Of a stretch of 6,196 nucleotides of DNA, positions 1 to 5,884 are shown piece by piece (the stretch's first letter is position 1; the number at the start of each line of letters is the position of its first letter). This DNA is from Bacteroidota bacterium. Lineage in GTDB: Bacteria; Bacteroidota; Bacteroidia; Chitinophagales; Chitinophagaceae. Under the pieces are notes generated by a model. It did not search any database and had not been told where the DNA came from. It was given only the letters and a program-made list of their open reading frames with translations. Position numbers and translations under genes: made by a program. The stretch covers positions 1 through 6,196 of the forward strand of contig CANHOY010000107.1 in the NCBI GenBank assembly GCA_947462495.1. Direction: 5' to 3'.

Positions 1-2
1 TA

Positions 3-83
3 GCGGGATCCCTGATCGGTTTAACCCTTGGCTATACATTTTCTAAGTTGTATCTAAAGTGGAATAGTCAAATCAGTAAATAG
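3..83 (+). CDS. C-terminal end of a membrane protein (possibly PAP2-family phosphatase), cut by window edge
   Basis: A reading frame open from the window edge ends in TAG at 81-83 and gives 26 residues beginning AGSLIGLTLGYTFSKLYLKW. The glycine-spaced hydrophobic stretch followed by a short basic tail (KWNSQISK) looks like a final transmembrane helix with its cytoplasmic end. In PAP2-type phosphatases the last catalytic motif (H...D) is followed directly by an AGxxxGxxxG helix of this kind, so that family is my best guess. The catalytic residues would lie upstream of the window and cannot be seen. The gene converges on rluD with 15 bp between the stop codons and no terminator hairpin. Frame choice rests on composition only, and any polytopic membrane protein remains possible. 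Confidence 0.45.
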   Translation, partial: AGSLIGLTLGYTFSKLYLKWNSQISK

Positions 84-98
84 CTGTATACTTCCTAT

Positions 99-1145
99 TT
101 ATTGATGCGCAGCAGCTTTATAATTCTTCCATTTTTCTATTACTGCTTGCATGTCGGTAGGCAAGGGGCTATCAAAAACAATTTTCTTTCCAGTAGTAGG
201 ATGTTCAAAGCCTAATGTTTGCGCATGAAGTGCGCATCTTGGACAAGCGTCAAAGCAATTGTCTACAAACTGTTTGTATTTGGTGTAAATGGTTCCTTTT
301 AAAATTTTATCTCCGCCGTATTCAAAATCGTTGAAAAGAGTGTGGCCAATATGTTTCATGTGTACTCTTATTTGATGAGTTCTTCCTGTTTCAAGAATAC
401 AGGAAACCAAACTTACATAATTGTAGCGCTCAATAACTTTGAAGTGAGTAATAGCATGTTTTCCAATTTCTTCATCTGGATAAGCGTCAAACATTTTTCT
501 GTTTGATTTATGTCGAGCAATATTGGCTATAATGGTTCCTTCCTCTTGTTCCATATCACCCCATACTAAGGCAACGTATTTTCTTTCTACGGTATGATTA
601 AAAAATTGTTTGGCTAAATGACTAGCAGCTTCGGGAGTTTTAGCCAATACAATTAAACCAGTTGTGTTTTTATCTATTCGATGTACCAATCCAAAACGGG
701 GTAATAGTTCCTCATTTAGAGCTGGATTTTGTGAAAGCAAATGATGAACTACACCATTTAATAAAGTTCCTGTATAGTTTCCAATACCAGGATGTACCAC
801 CATATTGGAAGGTTTATTAATGACCATAACGGCCTCGTCTTCGTATATAATATCCAAAAACATCTCTTCTGGCTTAAGCTCGGTATATTCTGGATTAACC
901 ATACTTAAATACACAACTTCATCTCCTGGTCTTGTTTTGTAATTGCTTTTAACCACTTTGCCATTGACAGTTAAAAATCCGGCGTCAATGCCATTTTGCA
1001 ATTTATTCCTCGTAATACCTTCAATGCGTGCTTGCACCCATTTATCGATACGGGTAGGCTCTTGTCCCTTGTCTACTATAAAAGTAGATCGTTCATATAG
1101 GGACTCATTATTTTCTTCTTGTATTGGATCTTGTTCTTCGGACAT
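99..1145 (-). CDS. rluD: RluA/RluD-family 23S rRNA pseudouridine synthase
   Basis: This 348-residue protein is predicted to isomerise uridine to pseudouridine in large-subunit rRNA; E. coli RluD acts on helix 69 (U1911, U1915, U1917). An acidic N-terminal tail (1-20) is followed by an S4 RNA-binding domain at about 31-78 (RIDKWVQARIEG, then LTVNGKVVKSNYKTRPGDEV). The catalytic domain starts near 95. Its signature is HRIDKNTTGLIVLAK at 155-169 with catalytic Asp158; the usual HRLDK(D/E)TSG is slightly altered. The conserved LETGRTHQIRVHM block lies at 251-263 and ALHAQTLGFEHP near the end. Length is normal for the family. A region around 280-304 contains C297, C301 and C304; C304 takes the place of the usual Gln in RQALHA. 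The ATG start is supported by a TAnnTTTG box four bases upstream. RluD versus RluC/RluA specificity is inferred from the S4 domain and length. Confidence 0.95.
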   Translation of the reverse strand: MSEEQDPIQEENNESLYERSTFIVDKGQEPTRIDKWVQARIEGITRNKLQNGIDAGFLTVNGKVVKSNYKTRPGDEVVYLSMVNPEYTELKPEEMFLDIIYEDEAVMVINKPSNMVVHPGIGNYTGTLLNGVVHHLLSQNPALNEELLPRFGLVHRIDKNTTGLIVLAKTPEAASHLAKQFFNHTVERKYVALVWGDMEQEEGTIIANIARHKSNRKMFDAYPDEEIGKHAITHFKVIERYNYVSLVSCILETGRTHQIRVHMKHIGHTLFNDFEYGGDKILKGTIYTKYKQFVDNCFDACPRCALHAQTLGFEHPTTGKKIVFDSPLPTDMQAVIEKWKNYKAAAHQ

Positions 1146-1149
1146 GGTG

Positions 1150-1157
1150 CAAAAGTA
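1150..1157 (-). promoter_or_regulatory. Promoter -7 box of rluD
   Basis: On the minus strand the sequence reads TACTTTTG, a full match to the Bacteroidota housekeeping -7 element TAnnTTTG. It is followed by CACC and then the rluD ATG. Initiation in this phylum usually falls a few bases after the final G, so the mRNA would start at or next to the start codon (leaderless or nearly so). No clear -33 TTTG is seen upstream. Confidence 0.65.
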
Positions 1158-1177
1158 AGATATTGCGGCTTAGTTTG

Positions 1178-1185
1178 TAACTTTG
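1178..1185 (+). promoter_or_regulatory. Promoter -7 box of lipB
   Basis: TAACTTTG matches the Bacteroidota TAnnTTTG consensus exactly. It is followed by CTTC and the lipB ATG at 1190. The geometry mirrors the rluD box on the other strand, so both transcripts would begin almost at their start codons. The two boxes lie only 20 bp apart within the 44 bp spacer, so polymerase bound at one should hinder the other. No good -33 element is visible. Confidence 0.65.
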
Positions 1186-1189
1186 CTTC

Positions 1190-1903
1190 ATGCAGCAAAA
1201 AGTGGTATTCGAAGATTTAGGCATTCTTTCCTATCAACCTACTTGGGATTATCAAGAGGCTTTGTTATTAAAAAATACACAAATTAAGTGGGCTGCCAGA
1301 CAAAAGGAGGAAGAAGCAAGTAAAACAGCCACAGAGCATAGATTGTTGATGGTAGAGCATCCACCCGTATTTACCTTGGGCAAAAGCGGTAAAAGGGAGC
1401 ATGTATTGGTTTCTGAACAGCAGCTTCAACATTTAGGCATTGAGTTTTTTCATATCAATAGAGGAGGAGATGTTACTTATCATGGCTTACAACAGGTAGT
1501 AGGGTATCCTATATTAGATTTGGATAAATTTAAAACAGATTTAGGCTGGTATTTAAGAAGTTTAGAACAAGTGATTATCAACATGATGGCAGAATATGGA
1601 TTAAAGGGAGAAAGAAGTGCAGGAGAAACAGGGGTATGGTTGCAACCAGAGGATCCCTTTATGGCTAGAAAAATTTGTGCTATGGGAATTAAATGCAGTA
1701 GATGGATTACTATGCATGGCTTTGCATTAAATGTCAATACCGACTTATCTCATTTTGAATTGATAGTGCCTTGTGGAATACAAGGGAAAGCCGTGACTTC
1801 ATTAGAAAAGGAGTTGGGCCATAAAGTGAATTATGAAGAAGCAAAAGAGAAAATCAAAAAACACTTTGCTTTAATTTTTGATTGCGAGCTAATGAGTGCT
1901 TAA
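1190..1903 (+). CDS. lipB: Octanoyl-[acyl carrier protein]:protein N-octanoyltransferase (LipB)
   Basis: This 237-residue enzyme is predicted to move the octanoyl group from acyl carrier protein to the lipoyl domains of 2-oxoacid dehydrogenases and the glycine cleavage H protein, the step before sulfur insertion by LipA. The substrate pocket signatures are HPPVFTLGKSGK at 57-68 and RGGDVTYHGLQQVVGYPILDL at 91-111. The catalytic Lys is K161 in KICAMGIK, equivalent to the KI(A/C)xxG lysine of E. coli LipB. The catalytic Cys is C195 in IVPCGI, and the conserved His is in MHGFALNV at 175-182. Length is normal for the family, and all expected active residues are present. The ATG at 1190 is fixed by the promoter box that ends four bases before it. 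The gene is monocistronic and its stop codon overlaps that of the convergent PLP enzyme. Confidence 0.96.
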   Translation: MQQKVVFEDLGILSYQPTWDYQEALLLKNTQIKWAARQKEEEASKTATEHRLLMVEHPPVFTLGKSGKREHVLVSEQQLQHLGIEFFHINRGGDVTYHGLQQVVGYPILDLDKFKTDLGWYLRSLEQVIINMMAEYGLKGERSAGETGVWLQPEDPFMARKICAMGIKCSRWITMHGFALNVNTDLSHFELIVPCGIQGKAVTSLEKELGHKVNYEEAKEKIKKHFALIFDCELMSA

Positions 1904-2787
1904 AAAACCAATGTACCTTTTGGTAAAGATCGATTCCCTTGTAAACCCCCGCTGTGAATAATTAATACTTTACTATTGGGTTTAAAAAAATGTGTTTGGA
2001 TTAATTCGTTAACTGCGAAAATTAACTTGCCTGTATAAACCCGATCAGTTGGAATTTGTTCAGTGTTCCATAATTCATTCATACACTGAAACAAAGCGGG
2101 GCTTGTTTTTGCATACCCACCATGATGAAATTCGTGCAATAAAGACCAGGGGGTTTGCTTGTTGATTACCAAGGCTTCAATTTCCTGCGCTAAACTTATT
2201 TCATTTTTTAGAATTGGGACACCAATGATTTCTTGATTGGGGGCCGCACCATTGATAAGGCCTGCTAGCATGGTACCCGTTCCGACAGCACAAATGATGG
2301 TATCAAAAGAACTGGTGTCTTGAACACTGAGTATAGTGGCAGCACCTTTGGCGCCTATTGCTCCATAACCGCCTTCGTCAATGAAATAAGTAGATAAATG
2401 AGCTTCTCTTTTATTTCTTTGAAGTAATTCGTTTTTAGTTTCTTGGAATTGAGTTCGGCCGATAAATTCTAAATCCATTCCATAAGCAATGGCTTCTTGC
2501 AAACTTGGAGTAAGTGGTTCGTTTTGATTGGCTCTTACATAACCAACGCTTTTCAATTTATTTTCTTGGGCTGCAAAAGCCAATGCGACTAAGTGATTCG
2601 AATAAGGTCCGCCAAAACTAGCAATCGTATGCGCGGAGCTATGTAAAACTTCTTCTATATAATACCTAAGCTTATACCATTTGTTTCCACTTACAATGGG
2701 GTGTAGTTGGTCCAATCTTAGTATACTCATTTCGTAATTATTTATACATAATGATTGAATGGGTTGTATAGTATGTTTAGTAATCAA
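1900..2787 (-). CDS. PLP-dependent ACC deaminase/D-cysteine desulfhydrase family protein
   Basis: This 295-residue protein belongs to fold type II PLP enzymes, in the group of 1-aminocyclopropane-1-carboxylate deaminase and D-cysteine desulfhydrase. The products would be 2-oxobutanoate plus ammonia, or pyruvate, sulfide and ammonia, respectively. The PLP-binding lysine is K36 in the SGNKWYKL motif (33-40). The cofactor-contact motif SFGGPYSNH is at 57-65. The Gly-rich phosphate-binding loop AVGTGTMLAG is at 167-176. YTGKL (251-255) and IHSGGLQG (277-284) line the active site in the family. D-cysteine desulfhydrase is the likelier activity in a non-plant-associated Bacteroidota, but motif reading does not settle the substrate. 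The start is TTG at 2785-2787: no in-frame ATG occurs until M20, which would still keep K36, and the frame is closed 18 bases upstream. The gene stands alone on its strand. Confidence 0.9.
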   Translation of the reverse strand: MITKHTIQPIQSLCINNYEMSILRLDQLHPIVSGNKWYKLRYYIEEVLHSSAHTIASFGGPYSNHLVALAFAAQENKLKSVGYVRANQNEPLTPSLQEAIAYGMDLEFIGRTQFQETKNELLQRNKREAHLSTYFIDEGGYGAIGAKGAATILSVQDTSSFDTIICAVGTGTMLAGLINGAAPNQEIIGVPILKNEISLAQEIEALVINKQTPWSLLHEFHHGGYAKTSPALFQCMNELWNTEQIPTDRVYTGKLIFAVNELIQTHFFKPNSKVLIIHSGGLQGNRSLPKGTLVF

Positions 2788-2803
2788 TGTTTTTCTATTT
2801 AAT

Positions 2804-2811
2804 CAAAATCA
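2804..2811 (-). promoter_or_regulatory. Weak -7-like box upstream of the ACC deaminase-like gene
   Basis: The minus strand reads TGATTTTG, one mismatch from TAnnTTTG, 16 bases before the TTG start codon at 2787. A transcript starting a few bases after it would carry a short A-rich leader, as expected for this phylum. This placement supports the TTG start. No -33 TTTG is seen, so the call is tentative. Confidence 0.35.
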
Positions 2812-2841
2812 GTTAATTTTACCCGATGTATTTTTAGTGTT

Positions 2842-2870
2842 TTTGGTAAAAATACTATTTTAATAACTTG
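2842..2870 (+). promoter_or_regulatory. Possible promoter of the nucleotidyltransferase gene
   Basis: TTTG at 2842-2845 is followed after 18 bases by TAACTTG at 2864-2870, which is TAnnTTTG with one T missing. Initiation a few bases later would leave roughly a 12-base leader before the ATG at 2889. A second candidate, TTGATTTG at 2879-2886, is too close to the ATG to be useful. The call rests on degenerate matches. Confidence 0.3.
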
Positions 2871-2888
2871 TAAAAACCTTGATTTGAT

Positions 2889-3788
2889 ATGGCACCTACT
2901 TTAGTAATTTTAGCAGCAGGCATGGCAAGTAGATACGGAAGCATGAAACAGACAGAAGGTTTTGGACCTGCTGGCGAAACCATCATGGAATATTCTATAT
3001 ACGATGCTATTCATGCTGGATTTGGAAAAGTTGTTTTTATCATTAGGGAAGATTTTGCAGAGCCATTTAAAAATGTATTTGAACCAAAGTTGTCAGGGAA
3101 GATCAAAACAGCTTATGTCTATCAGTCCCTTGATAAATTTACAGATGGATTTTCGATCCCAGTTGATCGGGTGAAGCCATGGGGAACTGCCCAAGCCTTA
3201 TTGTGTTGTAAAGAGGAAGTAAAAGAATCTTTTGCCATTATTAATGCCGATGATTATTATGGCAAAGAAGCATTTGAATTAGCCTATAATTTTTTAACTA
3301 AGGAATGTAATGAAACAACTAGCTGTATACTTGGGTATGAGTTAGTGAATACATTAAGTGAAAATGGAACTGTGAGTAGAGGGGTTTGTTCAATAAATGA
3401 GCAAGGGTATTTAACTACTATTCATGAGCGAACCAATATTCATCGCAAACAAAATGGTCAAATTGTTTTTGAAGAAAATGGGGTAGAAACTCCTTTGGAA
3501 GAAGATACTAGAGTAAGTATGAATTTTATGTGTTTTGCTCCTGGGTTTATAAAATTATGTGAACAAGAGTTTGCTACTTTTTTACAAACAAAAGGGCAGG
3601 AGTTAAAGTCAGAATTTTATATACCTTATGTAGCTGGCCGATTTAAAGAATTGGGACTAGGAGAGGTAAAAGTAATTCCAACGAATGCAAAATGGTTTGG
3701 GGTCACTTATAAAGAGGATGCGCCAGGCGTAAAAGAAAGCATTGATACTTTGGTAGCTAATAAAGTGTATCCTCCTAGTCTTTGGTAG
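2889..3788 (+). CDS. Sugar-nucleotidyltransferase-like protein (NTP_transferase superfamily), substrate unknown
   Basis: The 299-residue protein has the GT-A-like fold of nucleoside-diphosphate-sugar pyrophosphorylases, enzymes that join an NTP to a sugar phosphate. The N-terminal signature LAAGMASRYGSMKQ (8-21) corresponds to the nucleotide-binding GxGxRxGxxxK loop. PWGTAQAL (98-105) resembles the base-recognition GTA segment, and INADDYYG (118-125) supplies the metal-binding Asp, as in family LGD(D/N) motifs. VSMNFMCF (209-216) and KSEFYIP (240-246) are further conserved-looking stretches. There is no left-handed beta-helix (hexapeptide) acyltransferase domain and no fused kinase. Length agrees with stand-alone members. 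The neighbours, a PLP enzyme and a convergent protease, give no hint of the sugar. It could be a glucose-1-phosphate thymidylyl/uridylyltransferase relative or act on another phosphate ester. The fold is fairly secure, the substrate is not. Confidence 0.85.
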   Translation: MAPTLVILAAGMASRYGSMKQTEGFGPAGETIMEYSIYDAIHAGFGKVVFIIREDFAEPFKNVFEPKLSGKIKTAYVYQSLDKFTDGFSIPVDRVKPWGTAQALLCCKEEVKESFAIINADDYYGKEAFELAYNFLTKECNETTSCILGYELVNTLSENGTVSRGVCSINEQGYLTTIHERTNIHRKQNGQIVFEENGVETPLEEDTRVSMNFMCFAPGFIKLCEQEFATFLQTKGQELKSEFYIPYVAGRFKELGLGEVKVIPTNAKWFGVTYKEDAPGVKESIDTLVANKVYPPSLW

Positions 3789-3800
3789 ACAACGGTTTCA

Positions 3801-4913
3801 TTAGTTGTAGGAACGAACGCTAAATATATAAGGTTTGTATTTGCTAATTTGGTCTTTCCTTTTGGCTGTACTAGCATTATTCCCTTTGGAAATTTTTAAT
3901 TTTATTTCAGACTTTTCATCCATCTCTTTAACGGCAGCGATTAAGTCAATAATTTTATTTGATTTAATGGCGAAGGCAACTCCTTCAGCTAATTTTTGTC
4001 TTGTGCTAATAATACCTATTAATTCTCCTCTGTCATTGAATAATGGAGCACCGGAATAACCTGGGTTAGCACTTATTTGGATTTGAAAAGAACTACTATC
4101 TCCTTCGAACCCTGTTTGAGCACTTAAATAGCCTTTCCCATAAACAATATCATTATCATTTCTTGGATAGCCTAAGGTAAAAATGTCTTCACCTAAATCT
4201 GTTATTTTTTTACGAATACTAAAAGGGATAGACTTAGGTGCTGAAAAATCTTTGTCTTCGATTTTTAGTAAGGCAAGATCTAGGTCTTTATCAGCAAAAA
4301 TAATATTCGCATTTAATTCTTCTCCGAGGTTATTAATCACTATAGCACCGTTGCCTTTTAGGACATGAGCGTTGGTGATGATAAAGCCTTTAGGGTCAAT
4401 TAAAAATCCAGAACCGCCGCTGATGAGTTTTGCATTTTCAGGCACTTTCGATTTTACTTCATTTAAAAGATGACCTTGCGCCTGTTGGTTTTTCTTAATG
4501 ACTTCAATAGCTTTGCTTAATTGTAATAGTTGGTTGCCATTTAAACTTGGAGAGAAATACATGATTATTGCAGAAGTAGTTAAGGCAATAAATCCAGCTA
4601 CGGAGGCGGCAATGGCAGTAACTTTTTTATATTTATTCCATAACTGAATCATTTTCGCTTTCGAAGGCAGGGCATTGTCTAGGGTCCATTCGCCAGCTGT
4701 CAATAAATGTTGGAATGTTTTTTCGGTTAGCTTAGTAAATTGGCGTCTTCTAGTGTAATTATCCATGTGGTATAAAAACATACTATGCTCCATTACCATT
4801 TGATCAATCTCGGGTGTGTTTTTTCGAATTACTTCAAATAATTCGCGTTCTTGAGCAGACAGGTCGCCTGTCAAATATTTCTCGATTGTTTCTAATAATT
4901 TAATGTCTTCCAT
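3801..4913 (-). CDS. Membrane-anchored HtrA/DegS-like serine protease with anti-sigma-like N-terminus
   Basis: This 370-residue protein has three parts. Residues 1-95 are helical and begin LLETIEKYLTGDLSAQERELFEVI, a style common at the N-termini of Bacteroidota anti-sigma factors. A single transmembrane helix spans about 98-119, leaving the basic WNKYKK on the cytoplasmic side. A linker rich in Lys and Gln (120-160, possibly coiled coil) leads to a trypsin-like S1C domain. That domain starts at GGSGFLIDPKGFIITNAHV and has catalytic His183 (NAHV), Asp212 (DLDLALLK) and Ser287 (NPGYSGAPLF). The serine motif is GYSGAP instead of the usual GNSGGP. No PDZ domain follows; a Lys-rich tail (330-370) ends the protein, so it is shorter than DegP. 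It sits 23 bp after the ECF sigma gene in the same direction, which suggests an anti-sigma role with the protease facing the periplasm. The protease fold is secure; sigma binding is inferred. Confidence 0.88.
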   Translation of the reverse strand: MEDIKLLETIEKYLTGDLSAQERELFEVIRKNTPEIDQMVMEHSMFLYHMDNYTRRRQFTKLTEKTFQHLLTAGEWTLDNALPSKAKMIQLWNKYKKVTAIAASVAGFIALTTSAIIMYFSPSLNGNQLLQLSKAIEVIKKNQQAQGHLLNEVKSKVPENAKLISGGSGFLIDPKGFIITNAHVLKGNGAIVINNLGEELNANIIFADKDLDLALLKIEDKDFSAPKSIPFSIRKKITDLGEDIFTLGYPRNDNDIVYGKGYLSAQTGFEGDSSSFQIQISANPGYSGAPLFNDRGELIGIISTRQKLAEGVAFAIKSNKIIDLIAAVKEMDEKSEIKLKISKGNNASTAKRKDQISKYKPYIFSVRSYN

Positions 4914-4936
4914 AGTTAATTCTTGCTTCTATCTTC

Positions 4937-5503
4937 TTAATCTCCAATATTATATTGCGTAAAAAACAACTTCTTTAAACGCATCAAACATTTGTATTTT
5001 TGATTCTTTGCATTGTCTGCATTGGTATAACCAAAATCCTTTGCTAATTCCTGCATTCCTTTTTTATTGATATAGTAACCTTCTAACAAACTTTTGCAAG
5101 GTTCACCTAAGCTATTTAAAGCTCGATCCATAATAGCAAAAGCAGCATCTTTCTTTTCGAAAACCACTATATCCTCTTCTACTGAAATACTTTCTTCATG
5201 AATACTTAGTGGACTACTGTACTTATCCATTTGGTGCAATCGTTTAAGCCATAAATGCTTGCAAATGGAAAAGAGGTAGGTTTTAATTTGACAGGTTAGA
5301 ACAAAGGAACTGGATTGAACCTTTTCGTAAAGGGTAATCATTGCTTCCTGAAAAATATCCCTAGCATCATCAAAAGAGCCATTGTTATTTAAAACAAAGT
5401 GCTGAATCATATTAAAATGACTCTTATACAGGGCTTCCACCGCTTTGGAGTCATTATTGGCTAACCCCTTTAAAAGGGCTTGTTCATTTAATTCAGCTTT
5501 CAA
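4937..5503 (-). CDS. ECF-type RNA polymerase sigma factor
   Basis: From the start chosen here the protein has 188 residues and carries the two ECF domains. Region 2 is at about 20-92, with the core-binding DARDIFQEAMITLYEKV at 46-62 and the promoter-melting segment after it. Region 4 is at about 120-180, with helix-turn-helix MQELAKDFGYTNADNAKNQK and the closing KCLMRLKKLF. Such factors direct polymerase to a small set of stress or envelope genes. The first possible start is TTG at 5525-5527 (196 residues), but that codon lies inside the TACTTTTG promoter box and would not be in the mRNA. I therefore prefer the TTG at 5501-5503 (reading MKAELNEQALLKG). The first ATG, 31 codons further in, would cut into region 2. 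It is the first gene of an operon with the anti-sigma-like protease. Domain identity is secure, the exact start is not. Confidence 0.9.
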   Translation of the reverse strand: MKAELNEQALLKGLANNDSKAVEALYKSHFNMIQHFVLNNNGSFDDARDIFQEAMITLYEKVQSSSFVLTCQIKTYLFSICKHLWLKRLHQMDKYSSPLSIHEESISVEEDIVVFEKKDAAFAIMDRALNSLGEPCKSLLEGYYINKKGMQELAKDFGYTNADNAKNQKYKCLMRLKKLFFTQYNIGD

Positions 5504-5524
5504 TAGATTAATACTTAATTGGGG

Positions 5525-5532
5525 CAAAAGTA
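5525..5532 (-). promoter_or_regulatory. Promoter -7 box of the sigma/protease operon
   Basis: The minus strand reads TACTTTTG, an exact TAnnTTTG match and the same octamer as the rluD box. Transcription from it would begin near 5520, giving a leader of about 15-20 bases to the TTG at 5503. The operon therefore appears to be read by the housekeeping sigma factor, at least in part. No obvious second, ECF-type promoter was recognised. A clear -33 TTTG at the right spacing is not seen. Confidence 0.6.
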
Positions 5533-5582
5533 ACCCAAAATAGCCTCTTTTTTAATTTTTTAAGTACTGGAAGGTTACCTTT

Positions 5583-5609
5583 TTGAGGTTTTCGTATTAA
5601 GGGTATAAT
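5583..5609 (+). promoter_or_regulatory. Possible promoter of the small lipoprotein gene
   Basis: TTGAGG at 5583-5588 and TATAAT at 5604-5609 are spaced by 15 bases and would start transcription near 5616, leaving a short A-rich leader (AAAACAAATCCAA) before the ATG at 5632. The TTG could also act as the Bacteroidota -33 element, but the downstream box matches TAnnTTTG poorly. No better candidate occurs in the 100 bp divergent spacer. Confidence 0.35.
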
Positions 5610-5631
5610 TAATCATTTAAAACAAATCCAA

Positions 5632-5796
5632 ATGAAAAAAGTATTCGCAATTTTCGCTATCGCTGCACTAGTTGCATGTGGTGGTGCTTCAACTGAAGCT
5701 ACAACTGATACTGCTACTGCAACTGTTGATACAGCTGCTGTAACTGTTGACACAGCTGCTGCTGCAACTGTTGATACAGCTGCTCAAGCAAAATAA
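5632..5796 (+). CDS. Small repeat-rich lipoprotein (54 residues)
   Basis: The ORF starts at ATG 5632-5634 and ends at TAA 5794-5796. Residues 1-15 form a lipoprotein signal peptide (MKKVFAIFAIAALVA) with the lipobox LVAC, so Cys16 would be cleaved and lipidated and the product attached to a membrane facing the periplasm or outside. The mature part has 39 residues, is almost wholly Ala, Thr, Val and Asp, and contains three near-identical TVDTAA units (31-36, 38-43, 46-51) with no Trp, Tyr or Phe. The start is supported by an A-rich upstream stretch and the signal peptide itself. It is followed by a strong terminator, so it forms its own transcript. It resembles short Bacteroidota lipoproteins of unknown function; I propose no role. 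Confidence 0.85.
   Translation: MKKVFAIFAIAALVACGGASTEATTDTATATVDTAAVTVDTAAAATVDTAAQAK
5722..5784 (+). repeat. Three imperfect tandem repeats encoding TVDTAA
   Basis: Within the lipoprotein gene the sequence ACTGTTGATACAGCTGCT occurs three times: at 5722-5739, 5743-5760 (GAC for GAT) and 5767-5784. They are separated by one or two extra codons (GTA; GCTGCA). The spacers keep the reading frame, and the high nucleotide identity indicates recent duplication or slippage. Confidence 0.8.
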
Positions 5797-5884
5797 ATAA
5801 TTGAGCTGTTGGTAGGCTGTTAAACCAGCCAGGCTTGCCCCGCTAACAGTTATTGAACGATTTTCGAAAGGCAAGTAATCGATT
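5797..5884 (+). other. Structured 3' UTR of the lipoprotein transcript
   Basis: These 88 bases between the lipoprotein stop and the terminator contain no ORF but several complementary segments. GGCTG (5815-5819) pairs with CAGCC (5826-5830), CTGTTA (5817-5822) with TAACAG (5844-5849), CTTGCC (5834-5839) with GGCAAG (5870-5875), and CGATT (5858-5862) with AATCG (5877-5881). Some of these exclude each other. The region could protect the mRNA end or be a 3'-derived small RNA; I recognise no known RNA family. Confidence 0.4.

Noticed and set aside
82..93. 12-base match AGCTGTATACTT also found at 3322-3333
   Set aside because: An isolated short match, one copy inside a coding region, with no flanking similarity; likely chance.
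943..1158. Plus-strand ORF of 71 codons opposite rluD
   Set aside because: Shadow of the well-supported rluD coding strand; it has no family features.
1480..1737. Minus-strand ORF of 85 codons within lipB
   Set aside because: Opposite the catalytic core of lipB; composition is a mirror of the real gene.
3786..3810. Inverted repeat ACAAC/GTTGT between the nucleotidyltransferase and protease stop codons as a bidirectional terminator
   Set aside because: Five pairs only, ten-base loop and no T run on either strand.
5689..5874. Minus-strand ORF of 61 codons rich in Ser and Cys
   Set aside because: It is the antisense of the lipoprotein repeats; its composition follows from the Ala/Thr/Val codons and it has no promoter box or recognisable domain.
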